In this document: positions 53,742-64,000 of the stretch, piece after piece
Layout: each line of letters opens with the position of its first letter
How positions within the stretch are numbered: the stretch's first letter is position 1
NCBI GenBank assembly: GCA_900312665.1
Contig: ONZQ02000023.1
Location: forward strand, 170,203 to 234,202
Source: Cephalotrichum gorgonifer
Lineage: Eukaryota; Ascomycota; Sordariomycetes; Microascales; Microascaceae
Direction of reading: 5' to 3'
DNA length: 64,000 nucleotides
Notes under the pieces: model-generated
Seen by the model: the letters and a program-made list of their open reading frames with translations, nothing else
The model's database searches: none
What the model was told of the DNA's origin: nothing
Program-made: the position numbers and the translations under genes

Positions 53742-55069
53742 TCACGCCTTCTGGCCGGCCGTCCTCTTATCTCCTGCTCCCCCAGACGATACCCCCGCGC
53801 CGCATGTTAAGCTTCCGGGCCCGAAGTCCGGCTCCCCGCCGAGACTCCCGAATATGTCTCCAATGTAATTCATCGGTGCTACTCCCTTCTTGAACACGCA
53901 ATCCCAGCCGCCAATGATACCGTTGACGATCTCGATGCCGGTGTTGTACAGGTTTTCGATGGCTATATGGAAGCCGTTCTGGTCTAGGACCGCGAGATGG
54001 GCGTATGTGCTCACGTTGGCGGGCGGCCTGTCAAAGTTTGACCCTATATCAGTGCAGCGTCGGCGTCTGTTAGCTACGGAAAACGTATGGACTTGCACAA
54101 AGAGCGTTCACCAACCTGCTCTCATCACGATGACCCGGGAGAAGTCGACAAGGCCGGCGACGGCGGCTCGCACGAGCACCTCTAGGGTCGCGTTGTCCTC
54201 CTGCGCCGACATGCAGTACTCCGCGGAGCCGTTCGTCCAGACCGCGGACGTCTTTTCAAAAGCTGCGCTGAGCAATGCGCCGCTGTAGTAGACGTCGCTC
54301 GTGGCCGCGTCGCACTTGATGACCGCCGGCGGCTGCGTCCCGGGTGTGAAGTCCCTCCCCATCGTGGTGTACTTGAGCCTGTACGCGTCCGTCGCCTCCG
54401 AGTCCGATAGCTCTGCCGTGCCCGCAAGTCTGAACACAACGTCTCGCAGGGCCTCATTAAGCTCAAACACCTCGGTGCCGTAGATGATGGTCGGGTACTC
54501 AAAAGGCTTCTTCGTGCCAAACGCCATGTATCCCGTGTCCCAGCCCTTCGGTATGGACCGCGCGTCTATCTCATACTGCAGCGCGACCTGAACCGCGTAC
54601 CTGGCAATGGCAACGCTCCCCAGGGTGCCGTGTTTTGGATTGACGCCGCCGATGCCGCTGACGATGAAGTAGGTGCTACGGAGGTCGAACTTGTCGGAGA
54701 ATGTCAGGGCCATCATCGTCGCCGCGCTGTTGATCTCGCCCATTCCGGTCGTCAGATGGCAGATTGAGTAGTCTCGGGTGCAGTAGACGTGAGGGTACTG
54801 CACTGACAGCCCGGGGACATGGGTCTGCACGTCTGCGAGGTCACCGAGACCACTATCAGGCAATCTCTTATGCCACACCTCTGCCTCATCCCCGAACTAT
54901 GTGGCTGTTAGTGACAAGCCGTGCTTCTGGGCCGACAAGGCCCACCTACCATGCTGATGATGACCACCTTTGGCGCGATCTTCTGGCGCTGTAGCGGGTT
55001 GGCAGCGCCTGACCAGACGAGGCTGGTAACCAGGAGCGCGACAAATACCGATATCAGTGATAAGGGCAT
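53742..55069 (-). CDS. NUP family purine nucleoside permease-like protein
   Basis: Complement of 54950..55069, 54116..54896 and 53742..54043; 400 aa. The start MPLSLISVFVALLVTSLVWS is a signal peptide, after which KVVIISM/FGDEAEVW crosses the first junction. The NUP family (Pfam NUP, first described from a Candida nucleoside permease) is recognised from VYCTRDYSICHLTTGMGEINSA, FIVSGIGGVNPKHGTLGSVA and the tail VIVMRAGSNFDRPP. Despite the name I see no multi-span membrane topology; the GxGGVNP and TGMGxxNSA patterns are reminiscent of nucleoside phosphorylases, so an extracytoplasmic nucleoside-binding or phosphorylase-like role is possible. Introns: GTAGGTGG to CCACATAG, and GTTGGTGA to GATATAG; the second joins MRAG to SNFD. 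Confidence 0.88.
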
Positions 55070-57053
55070 TTCTATAGTCTCTGGAAGGGTGGTCTGGATT
55101 ATTGAAGACACGGTCATCCATGCCCTAGGAGCCGTTGTTTTATACCCACGGCTTGACCGCGACCCCCGCATGCGGTTGGTCCCAGCTCCAGTACAAGACC
55201 CGGAAGTGGGTGGCCGTGCTCCAGTTACACCGCGCAGGTAATGACTGTCTACCCATTCCAGTCCACCTTCGACCCCGATTCATTCGCCCTGCTAACTCCG
55301 CTGTTAGTATGCAACGGTAGCATAGATCAACGCTCGCCTGGTGACGCTGTCTGGGCCTAGGCACCTGGGACGGCGGGCGGTGGATATGGCTTCCAATTTC
55401 TTACGCTAGAGGATCGGCCTCATGGTGCCTTCAGAACGGTTACTCGGGCATCGGATGCCAGTGCCCCCCATCGTACTAGCGAGCGACATTTGAGAATGTC
55501 GAGTGACCTGGTCCCAGATTCCACGAGTCTAGACGATACTCGGGGCGACCTTCTGGACGACCAACGGTAGGCATCTTCTACTCCCAATCTCGTAGAGAAA
55601 CCTCCCGGGTGGCCCATAGTGTTGATGCTCTTTACGCCGTCAGTTTCCTAGATCGATTCTAGGCATAGAGAGCGAGAGGCTACGCCGCCGATTCGTATCT
55701 TCTCCCTCCATTCTTCATTTCTACGATTTGTGCGCCACTCCTCCCGCTTTTTTGTCTCACCGGCTCGTTTCTTCTAGGGCACTCCCGGCGGTCAAGGTAG
55801 CCAAGACGAGCTGTATCAGCTGCATCAAAATAACGGCACTTCAGTAAGAGATGCTCATCTTGTTTTCGTGGTTACCCCTAACAACACGCTGCCGGTCTTG
55901 GGTACGGCTCCAAAGGAACTCGAAGCCAGCATAATACACGCCATAAGCGAGCGGCAGGTTGCACAGGGTTGGATCGTCAGTAGGGGATCCCCTGTTTCGC
56001 CTCAATGGATGCCAGCCCACCTCCAGCCTGCATTACATGTCCGCCGCCCCGATACATGCTCCTGACATTCGGACGGAATCCTTGGGCCGGTCCACTCGGT
56101 ACCACCGATATCCTAACCTCTAAGTCTCTTCTGCCACGCCGAGCATGACCGGCCAGCATTGACAGCTCCGGCCACTCCTGCCCCAAACGGGTTCGTCAGC
56201 ACGGGTTTTATCGGTCTCCGAAGGCTGAAACCAAGGCCGCCCTGGTTTCCGAGGAACGTATCCGGACAGATGCAAACTAGTGAGCTACTACCCTCCCTCA
56301 CCCCCCAGTGTCCCGCCTGGCGCGCAGGGTGAGCGTCATATCAATACGGCAACATCAGGCCAGACACAGCACAGATCCTGCGTGGTCCCGCCCACCCTTT
56401 TGGGCGCCCACCTATTTCGAGTGCTATCACAGCATCCTAGACCGGGAACCTCGCACAAAAGTCAACGTAACCTGCGGACTTATTGCAGACAGAACCCCAA
56501 ATGCTGGGTCTCTGATCGGAAACGTATGTACTATCGACGCCATACTCTTCCTTCTCAACACCGAATCCAGCTATAGGACTGATATACTTGCAAGCCGACA
56601 CGACGGACCTATAGACGGTAGTATGTAGATTGGTTCTGTCGCGCCGAGGCGATTTTTTTTCTTCTGGGTGATCGGAGTCCCCTCCCTGTTGCGGTTCAAA
56701 GTTCCACTCAAGAGCACCATGTATTTAATATATCTCCTGAAATCACGTAGAAGTGTATAAACAAAATATTCCATTCGAAAGACTAATAGTTGAAAATGTT
56801 ACGAGAGCTGGCTCGGAAACAGTAGGTATTACACGAAGATGATATCGTTATAAGAGGTATCCCATAGCTCCATTTATGCACCAATTGAAATTATCCTACT
56901 CGGAATTTTCCCTGTTTCCTGGGCGGCTTTTCCTGCCCACGTCATCGTCAGTACCAGTACGATTACCCTACAAGTATTCTCGCGGGCCCAAAATACGACA
57001 GCCATACTCGACTTGCCTGCTGGAGCTGGTCGACAACGGAGAAGGCCGCCAGT
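55070..57053. other. 2-kb intergenic region
   Basis: Divergent promoters of the NUP gene and the mitochondrial-type gene at its two ends. In between only short ORFs; one at 56308-56628 (plus) has a faintly protein-like stretch but no family or start context. Confidence 0.5.
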
Positions 57054-57751
57054 ATGTCGCCCACGCTACTCAATTCCGTTGCGGCACCGAGCCGCCACTT
57101 AGCAGGGACCCTCCGCCACCAGAGGCAGCTCGCGCAGCTCGCGCAGCTCTCACACCGGGCGACGTTCTCCTCCATATCGAGACGTAATCCCTCGAAACCG
57201 AAACCAGCTCTCGCCTCGAATGCCACATCCAGGTCGAGGGTATCCAATACGCGGGGAGGCCGAGAAGACCGCAGCTGGAACCCCGCGAATTCAACGACAC
57301 CCCCAAGATCCGGGGGCCCGGGTTCGACGCCAATCCAACCACCCAATGCGAACAAGAGAGATCAGGCACCGAGTTCAGATCCTGCCGCGGGCCCCAGAAG
57401 CTACCCGCACCAACCACTCGAAGCTGACACCTCACATGCAACAAACTCAATACCACACCGACCAGCAGCTCCGCGAATGCAGAGACGGAGCAACAAGAGC
57501 CCCGAGTATAAGTCCGCCGCTCGGAAGTGGTCCGCATCCATCGTTGCCCTTCCGGTATTCCTCGTGACCTCGTACTACCTGTTCGATCGATGTAGGCCTC
57601 CCATAAATCCCATATACTGTCCGGTGGTGATTTGTGCTTAGTGGAGCGCTGATTTATTATCCTCCATATAGTAATCTTAGGGAACCCTACCAAGGACCTT
57701 CCGAGCTCCAAGTCCGATTTGGGTGCTCATGAAGGAGGGGACGACCCGTAG
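57054..57751 (+). CDS. Conserved fungal protein with mitochondrial presequence and one TM
   Basis: Join of 57054..57591 and 57672..57751, 205 aa. The first 50 residues are basic, Ser/Leu-rich and free of acids (RHLAGTLRHQRQLAQLAQL, then RATFSSISRRN), a typical mitochondrial targeting sequence. A disordered Pro/Ser-rich middle follows, then KSAARKWSASIVALPVFLVT, a single membrane segment ending SYYLFDR. Splicing (CGAT/GTAGGCC to CATATAG/TA, 80 bp) continues LILGNPTKDLPSSKSD and ends GGDDP. I recall LFDR-LxLGNPxK as a recurring C-terminal signature of uncharacterised filamentous fungal proteins. Without splicing the frame ends 16 codons later with unrelated sequence. Role unknown; inner-membrane location is inferred. 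Confidence 0.72.
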
Positions 57752-58778
57752 ACCAACCGGATCTGCCTAGTACAAGTGGGACCACCTCGTGGAAGAGTAC
57801 GGGAGAAATTCGAAGCTTGCCTTTGTTTTCTTTTTCTTCCAACATGCTAGACTAGCGCAACACCCGTACGCCGCATATCAAGCCGTCCCCAAAACAGACT
57901 CGAGGAGTTGCCATTCAGCTTCATGCTGAAACCTTACCCCCCGGTTGCCTTCAGGCTTGCCTGGGGTAAAGAACGGGGCTGCGATGGCCTTACAGAGGAT
58001 TTTGTACGTCTCGACGTTGCCTCGAGCCTCGCAGTCTCCGGAGAGGCCATCTAGTTATCATCACTACGGGAAGGGTGTCCGTGGTTATGTATTCCTCTGT
58101 CGGGTTGACAGTGCATCTCCGGCGAGGTAGCCGCGGGCGGCGGGCCCTATGCTGGCTCCTCCGCCGTGGGGCCTTCATAATGGGTTATAGCTATATCGAA
58201 AGAGAAATAACTACCTTTTGATGTTCAATCTTGCCTAGTTGGGCAGATGCAGGAGTGAATGCTAATGTCATGGCGATGGCCTGCCGGGGTGTGCCAACAC
58301 CGATAATCTAACACCACTTTGGGATAGGCCATTGCAGAGACAGGGACTACATGACAAGCTTTTGACACAGGAATTCATGCATCATGCCTGTGCTGCGGGT
58401 GACTCGTCATTTGCACAATCGACACAGGTTAACAGGAACATCTAATGCCTACACGGCGAATATATGCAGGAGCTAGACTACGGTGGCAGATGCTTTGAAC
58501 TTCTTCTAGGACTCCTGGAGTTTGAATCCCACGCTGGCTTCCGCCCTCGAGCCTTCCGACAGCGGTCCAAAGTCTACACTCTGGTCATTTATCTCCGATC
58601 AACAGTGGACATCTACGGACACATCCAAACATCTAGAGCAATCACTACCGACTGAGAAACCCCTAAAGGGTCATCTTATAGCGTGAATTGTTTCTTCAGA
58701 TTGATACATTCCTTCGACTCCCTGGACTCCTATTGATCCCACGGGGTGGTGAGGGACTAGCTTTGAGCGCCGGCCCGA
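57752..58778. other. Convergent intergenic region
   Basis: About 1 kb between two 3' ends. No gene recognised. Confidence 0.5.
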
Positions 58779-59138
58779 CTAGGAAACGACATGGGCCGCA
58801 TGCCGTTGATGCCTGGAAGCCCGCTCGAGGCCGTTCTTGATGCGCCTGTCAAGCCCTAGTGCGGCCTTCTCCAAGGGCAAGCGATGTTCGATCCTCCGGA
58901 CAGTCCTCGACACGGGCGGCTCCACACGCTGGACCCCGCGTTCGACAGAGGGTGTGAAGTACGAGATGTTCTTCTCCCAACGGGGTGCCCACCGGGCAGT
59001 CCGAGCGGCGAGGCGGTCTTCCGCTCCGGGGACTAGGAGGTAGAAGGGAGCAAGGGCGCCTACACCGGCGACACTGTAGCAGATGGCTTCGGTGGACCCG
59101 GGGAGGGCGAAACCAGCGAGGCGAGCAGCCATAGGCAT
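58779..59138 (-). CDS. Small conserved-looking protein, one hydrophobic segment
   Basis: 119 aa, no intron. The start is in good context (ACAAAATGCC), about 40 bp downstream of a pyrimidine-rich stretch and a TAAATA-like element near 59195 (minus strand). MPMAARLAGFALPGSTEAIC leads into a hydrophobic segment (YSVAGVGALAPFYLLV, residues about 21-36). The rest is amphipathic and basic with repeated VE-P-VxRxVxR patterns (VERGVQRVEPPVSRTVRRIE), suggesting a helix lying on a membrane. I do not recognise a named family; a small organellar membrane protein is plausible. Confidence 0.6.
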   Translation of the reverse strand: MPMAARLAGFALPGSTEAICYSVAGVGALAPFYLLVPGAEDRLAARTARWAPRWEKNISYFTPSVERGVQRVEPPVSRTVRRIEHRLPLEKAALGLDRRIKNGLERASRHQRHAAHVVS

Positions 59139-62100
59139 TTTGTTTCGACTAATGCCGGGTGGCTAGTGAATAGTGGATAGAGATGGTTTGGGTATTTATG
59201 TCAAGCTTGGTTTCTAGGGGAGCTTCTCGGTCAGCACGGTAGTCACGGGAGGAAGACATTGACTGGAGGGAGGGGGTCATAAATACCGGATTGATGTCCG
59301 CAGGTCGATTATTTGACGAGGGACGAGTTCTGATTCTTCTTGCCTCGATAGCTTGATTGATTTGGAGGATTGGTTTGGATGGTTTAGATGGACGACTCGG
59401 TGTGCTTTGTGAGGCGTGTTGTGATCAAGACCCGGAACACCTGTGGAGGAGAGGGAGGGAACCATATATGTGTGGGCATTGCTCCCCCCCCTCCTTTGCA
59501 CGACACGCAGCGAACAGGCGCTGATCTGACCAGCGAAACAAACCCTCTTTTGGGCCGGACCGACGCCCTGATGTCACAAGGGCTCGTGATCCGAGACAGC
59601 ACAGTGAATCCGGGGGTGCGGGGTAGGCAACCAGGGGGTAGTCACCCCGGTGTCACGGTATTTCTACAATGTCTGACCAGGGGTGAAGTATTGCTCTAGT
59701 ACGCCGGGAGAAATCTGGGCTAAAGGGGCGAAGTCAATACGGCGAATTATCCAGATGCGGAGTGTCACAGGTATCTCTACAAGTATAACCGTTGCTTTAG
59801 GCCTGCCTGGTGTCGCATTCGAGCTGATAGGCCACCCTGCAACATGCAATCACGAGGTGGCGCGACTCCCATGATATAATGTACCAATCACCCAGCTCTG
59901 CTCATATTTCATTGGCTATCCGCAAGCTCGAGGGGAGGCGATACAATGTACCTGTCATCAGGAATAGAACCCTAACGCGGCATAGTATCATATGCTTCCG
60001 CCGGGCAGAGAGACCAGTTTGGTGGAGGTGGAGGTGGAGTTGCAGGCGGGATATACCTTGGATCTTGGAGGCGAAGTGCAATGTGAACAAGACCCATCCC
60101 GGCTGTGTCGGGGGGCAACCCACTATCATCTTGCCCCGTCAATTGATTTCCCATGAACATCGACAGCCAGAGAGTTAATAGTACAGGGCAGGAAATCCTT
60201 CCGACCAGGTCAAGGTCGAATTACAACAGCGAAACCTATGACGAAATGGCGCGCGGAGCGCACTGGCAAAAATGAAGGAAGAGTTGGGGATGTATGTATG
60301 GATACATTGGCGCTCGGCACAGCTTGAAGCACCGTGCCCAGCTGAACTGGGATGTGGTTTCCAATCTCACTCCGCCCCCTCTATAGACTCATATAATAAC
60401 GCCCTATTACACTTTATTGAAGGCGCAAAGTGTGGTGGAGGTCCTGGTAAGCTTCAGGTGGGTACGGGGGGCACCCTTGTGGAGCACTCGCTATCCCCCG
60501 GGCCCACTTCCCCGCAAAACTTGGCATGCCCCGCCCCTGCCGCGTGATGCTAACACTGAATGGGAGCACTAAGTCACCTTCGCTCGTGCTCGCGCTCCAC
60601 ATCTTCGCTCAGGCCCAGAGCAACTAGGTAGGGCTAAACGGTCGCAAATGCATCTAGACCACAGTAGCCCCTAGAAGTCGCGTACATTGTAGCAACGTAG
60701 AAACCCCCACCTGTCAGCTAGCTGTCCGAGGCCTGGGCGGCTGCATAAAGCGGCACCAGCAGCCTCGCTTGTGGACCAGACAGAGTCAGTCGCCTTGTGG
60801 GCCAAGACGCCTAGGACATCAGAAGTCACTGCGATCATTTCGGCCTCGACAGTGACATCTATACATTAAATTTCCGCTAGCCATGAGATAGGAGTATTAA
60901 TAGAGAAAAATCTCGGACAAGTGAGGGCATGTTGCATGGCACTAGAATGTGCGTCATTTAGTTATTACATGGAGATAAGAATTCTCTGGGATTTGATAAC
61001 ATCCCCCAGGGCCAGTAAGCCCACCTAGCCTAGACTGCTAGGGTAATCTTTGAGCTCAGTGTGGCATCGTATGGCACCCAAAATCGGCATGTCGCGCCTT
61101 GTCGAAATCTTCGCTTGCTCATGCGCCCCCTAACCAGGAATATATCTGAGGATAATACATAATAGAGGCAGCGGAACCATCCAGCAACACCTGTCCACTT
61201 GGCCACACCAATAGTGAAATCAACCAGTTCTCAAGCCCCTACCCTCCCAAACCTCCGTTCTATTCTCCAGAATCACCAAATTCACCTTGCGCATGGAATA
61301 CCATTTTTGCATTTGACACCCAGGATACGCATGCGCCTCACGGTGGCCTAGGGGGTATTCGTTGAGCACAAAAAGCTCCGCGTGCGGCTTCTACTCGCGA
61401 GGGATGCCAGATTGAAGCTCAAGAGCAGTGAGTTGCGGCATAGGAAGAAGGGGCGCTGGGACTAGCGTTCGACGATGCTCGTGAAGTGTTCTCGATTTTC
61501 TGGTGCAAGCTTGAACATGCGTCGTACCTCTTGCTTCCGCCGGGGGGTTGGTATCTTACCTTATCTGAACTGCTTACACAAAAAGAGATAGGTCGTCGAG
61601 GACGGGGACGTCTTATGGGATCCGCGGCGCTAGCTTAGGATGAGAGTTGTTGCCCAAGTGTGGACGGCGGCCGTTTCGATGGTCCCGCCCTCGCTTGGCC
61701 GTATCGTGGGGCCCGCTCTGGGCCCCGCTCTGGACTGCGTTCCTAGCTCTGCGGTACATCTTGCATAAGCGCGCCGACATCTTCTGGTCCGAAAAGCTTC
61801 GTACCGTACGTCGTCACGAGATCAAACCATCGTCGCCACAGTCAACGTCCACCGCCATGGGCCCCGGCTGATCATAATGCTCACCCGTCATAGACCCCAC
61901 AAACCCGGCATCCTATATCGAGCACCCCAGTCCGACACTGCCCTGTCCCCTGGCGTGAGCAGGCCGCTCCAGCTGGCAGCAAGCTTGTTAGTGTGGTGCT
62001 GTCCCGGGCGATCGTGCAGCACTGCAAGGTGCCTGCCCAACTTGGCACCAAGAGTCTACCTGCCGGCGAAGGCGAAGGGGGGTAATGGGCGACGTTGTCA

Positions 62101-63429
62101 ACCTTGAAGAGCTTCCGCGAGGCCCTTCGACTGGGGCGTTGGGCAGGTCAATGTCTCCGTGGAACTGCCTGCCTGCGACAACTCCGCCATGATTCTGCGA
62201 TCTCTACAGACCCGGAAACGCACTGACTCACAGGGAAACAATTCTGCCCGAGGGGGAAGGCACATCCATGGCAGCGAGGCTAAAAGCACAGAAATATACC
62301 TTTCTATTTAACCTATTGTAGGGCAAACTACTCAGCCCCCCTTTCTAGCAGCAGCAGCAGCGGCATGAAGCCTAACAAACCCCCCAGGCCCTCGACTTTG
62401 CCCCGACAGGTATTGTCCCCTTTTTCAGTGTCAAGATACCGTTGGAACCATGGCGAGGTGAGCCACTTGATGATGGAGGATTAGGAGTTTCCACAGCTGC
62501 CCCTGTTAGCCCTGGGGAGTGGCCCTAATGGAGAGTGTGCAAATGGGGCAGAGTATGCGATGCTAAGGCCACCGAGGCCAGAGAATCTGTCTGATATGTG
62601 GCACCTGGGATCACGGGGCTGTGTCGAACCGGTATCGACGGATACAGGAGCGCCTTCGCAGGACAAAACTTCCAAGGCTGCTTCCGTATAATTCGCGAAC
62701 CACTGATCTTGGTGCTTCCTGGTCTTGCCGTTCCCTCGTCCTTGGGTTTATCCCTTCCTGGGCCTAGTGTAACCCCCCCCGCCCGCGTGGCACTCCGGTT
62801 GGGTTTCGGGCGTTCGTCTTGTCGAACACTCTTGATGGTGTCCTTCCTGCAACATCCAATGCACACAGCATAGAAAATGCTGGCCACCCAGACAGTCTCC
62901 TGGGCTCGAAGGGCTAACTAGCTCTGTCGCGTTACACCCACATCCACCAGCAACTATTTTGCTCACCCTGAGCCGCGGCCCATCTTTTTAAATGGCAATC
63001 AGTCACCGCAAAACCCGAGATCTATCCAACAGAACAGTACCAAGTAAATGCTAGGGATGCCCGACGATATCCCGCTGTCGACAGTCAAAATCCGCGCCAG
63101 TAGAACCGGCGCCCGGCGATCAAACCAAGTCAACGTCCGTCCCGCTGCCTGACTCGGGCGAGAGTGATGAGAACCACCTTGGGCCGCAGGAAGGAGACCA
63201 ACCCCTCTTGGAGTGGCACCGGCGAGGCAGAAGAGGTGCGTGTCCGTAAACTGGTTGGGTAATATATACGCTAGGATCATCGGCGTCAACTCCTTTGTGC
63301 ACTACCTTATCCTCGTCGTCCCCTGTTACCCTAGCCCCCGCTATCCCCCTCATCGTCCTTGATGCAATGGACTACAGGTATGATCACTCTGCGAAGAGCC
63401 AGACTAAGGTACAGGGGAGTGACAATGAG
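59139..63429. other. 4.3-kb gene-poor region
   Basis: Contains the promoter of the preceding gene at the left. The remainder shows only short ORFs with no domain, start context or splice support. No tRNA or intact transposon seen. It grades into the AT-rich tract at the right. Confidence 0.5.
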
Positions 63430-64000
63430 GAGTAAGTAAAGATTCTAGCCAGGATCCATTTAAGATATAAGAAGTTAATCACTATTCTCTCATCACCGAT
63501 ATTTGGGGATCTAGATGATATCTACATGATATTATAGTTTTGATAGACATAATACTATTTATTATATATTGCTACTATTATATAGAGTTTATTCTTCTTT
63601 TAAACAAATATAATAGATAGTAATTATATTAACTACTATTTAAGCTAGTATTACTTTTATCTTTATTATTAATTATATAGTTTCTAATTTTAGAATATAT
63701 TCTAGATTCTTTTCATTATAATAGATCTCTATCTCTAATTAGTAAAGATATATACCTTATTGATGATTTTAATATTTAAATACCTTTAAAATATAATTTA
63801 TCTTTAGTATTACTATTATAGTGACTAGTAGTATAATATAATAAGTAAATTATAGATATTATATATTACTATAGCTTCAAATTATTTATTCTATATCTTA
63901 TTATAGTAAACTATTCTATTATATTATCATATTCTTTATTATATATATAGAAATTTTTAAAGCTAATTTCTATTTCTATAATAACTATAATTAAAATCAG
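63430..64000. other. AT-rich tract, probable edge of an AT-rich isochore
   Basis: From about 63470 the sequence turns abruptly into nearly pure A and T, with frequent TA, TAT and TAGTA words, unlike the GC-rich DNA to the left. It continues to the window end. In ascomycetes such tracts are usually old repeats mutated by RIP (C to T in repeated DNA). No coding potential. The original repeat family cannot be recognised. Confidence 0.75.

Noticed and set aside
56308..56628. Plus-strand ORF with a protein-like middle segment
   Set aside because: Start context poor, no family recognised, surroundings non-coding.

Overview
The window is nuclear DNA of a filamentous ascomycete (Pezizomycotina), most likely a Sordariomycete. 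The evidence is short GT-AG introns of about 55-130 nt with CTAAC-like branch points, fungus-specific families (Atg14 and Atg6 of fungal type, Iks1 kinase, DUF1776, DUF3807, NUP purine permease, amdS-type acetamidase), GC-rich coding DNA, and an abrupt AT-rich tract at the right end that looks like the edge of an AT-rich isochore. I cannot name genus or species from sequence alone. Family names come from recognising motifs by eye; no database search was run. Exon junctions were read by hand from donor and acceptor sites and reading phase.

Layout. Positions 1-9 kb: a 5'-truncated Q-rich repeat protein, ATG14 (minus), a small conserved coiled-coil protein, a probably broken ORF, a CA/CT microsatellite containing an N gap, and a DUF3807 protein. 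Positions 9-25.5 kb: casein kinase 2 alpha, ATG6 (minus) diverging from a long Scm3/HJURP-type CENP-A chaperone, a four-PAS hybrid histidine kinase (minus) and a Wss1-type DNA-protein crosslink protease (minus). Positions 26-35 kb: a tiny secreted repeat protein, the Yth1/CPSF30 polyadenylation factor, a DUF1776 membrane protein, a SAM methyltransferase, and an acetamidase preceded by a perfect-period 602-bp tandem duplication of its promoter. Positions 39-46 kb: a GH18 chitinase-like protein with a damaged catalytic motif, Vps53 of the GARP complex and thioredoxin reductase. Positions 46-64 kb are gene-poor: a 54-residue Cys/His-rich ORF, Iks1 kinase, a NUP family protein, two small membrane-associated proteins, then about 4 kb without convincing genes and the AT-rich tract.

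Most genes are unrelated housekeeping functions. The clearest functional link is that both autophagy-specific PI3-kinase complex I adaptors, Atg14 and Atg6, lie about 9 kb apart on the same strand, with the endosome-to-Golgi tether Vps53 further along. The most unusual structural feature is the 602-bp direct duplication that doubles the acetamidase promoter, including candidate GATA (nitrogen regulator) and CCAAT sites, and carries a decoy copy of the start codon. No phage-like, CRISPR or other defence system is visible. I found no clear secondary-metabolite cluster and no intact transposon.
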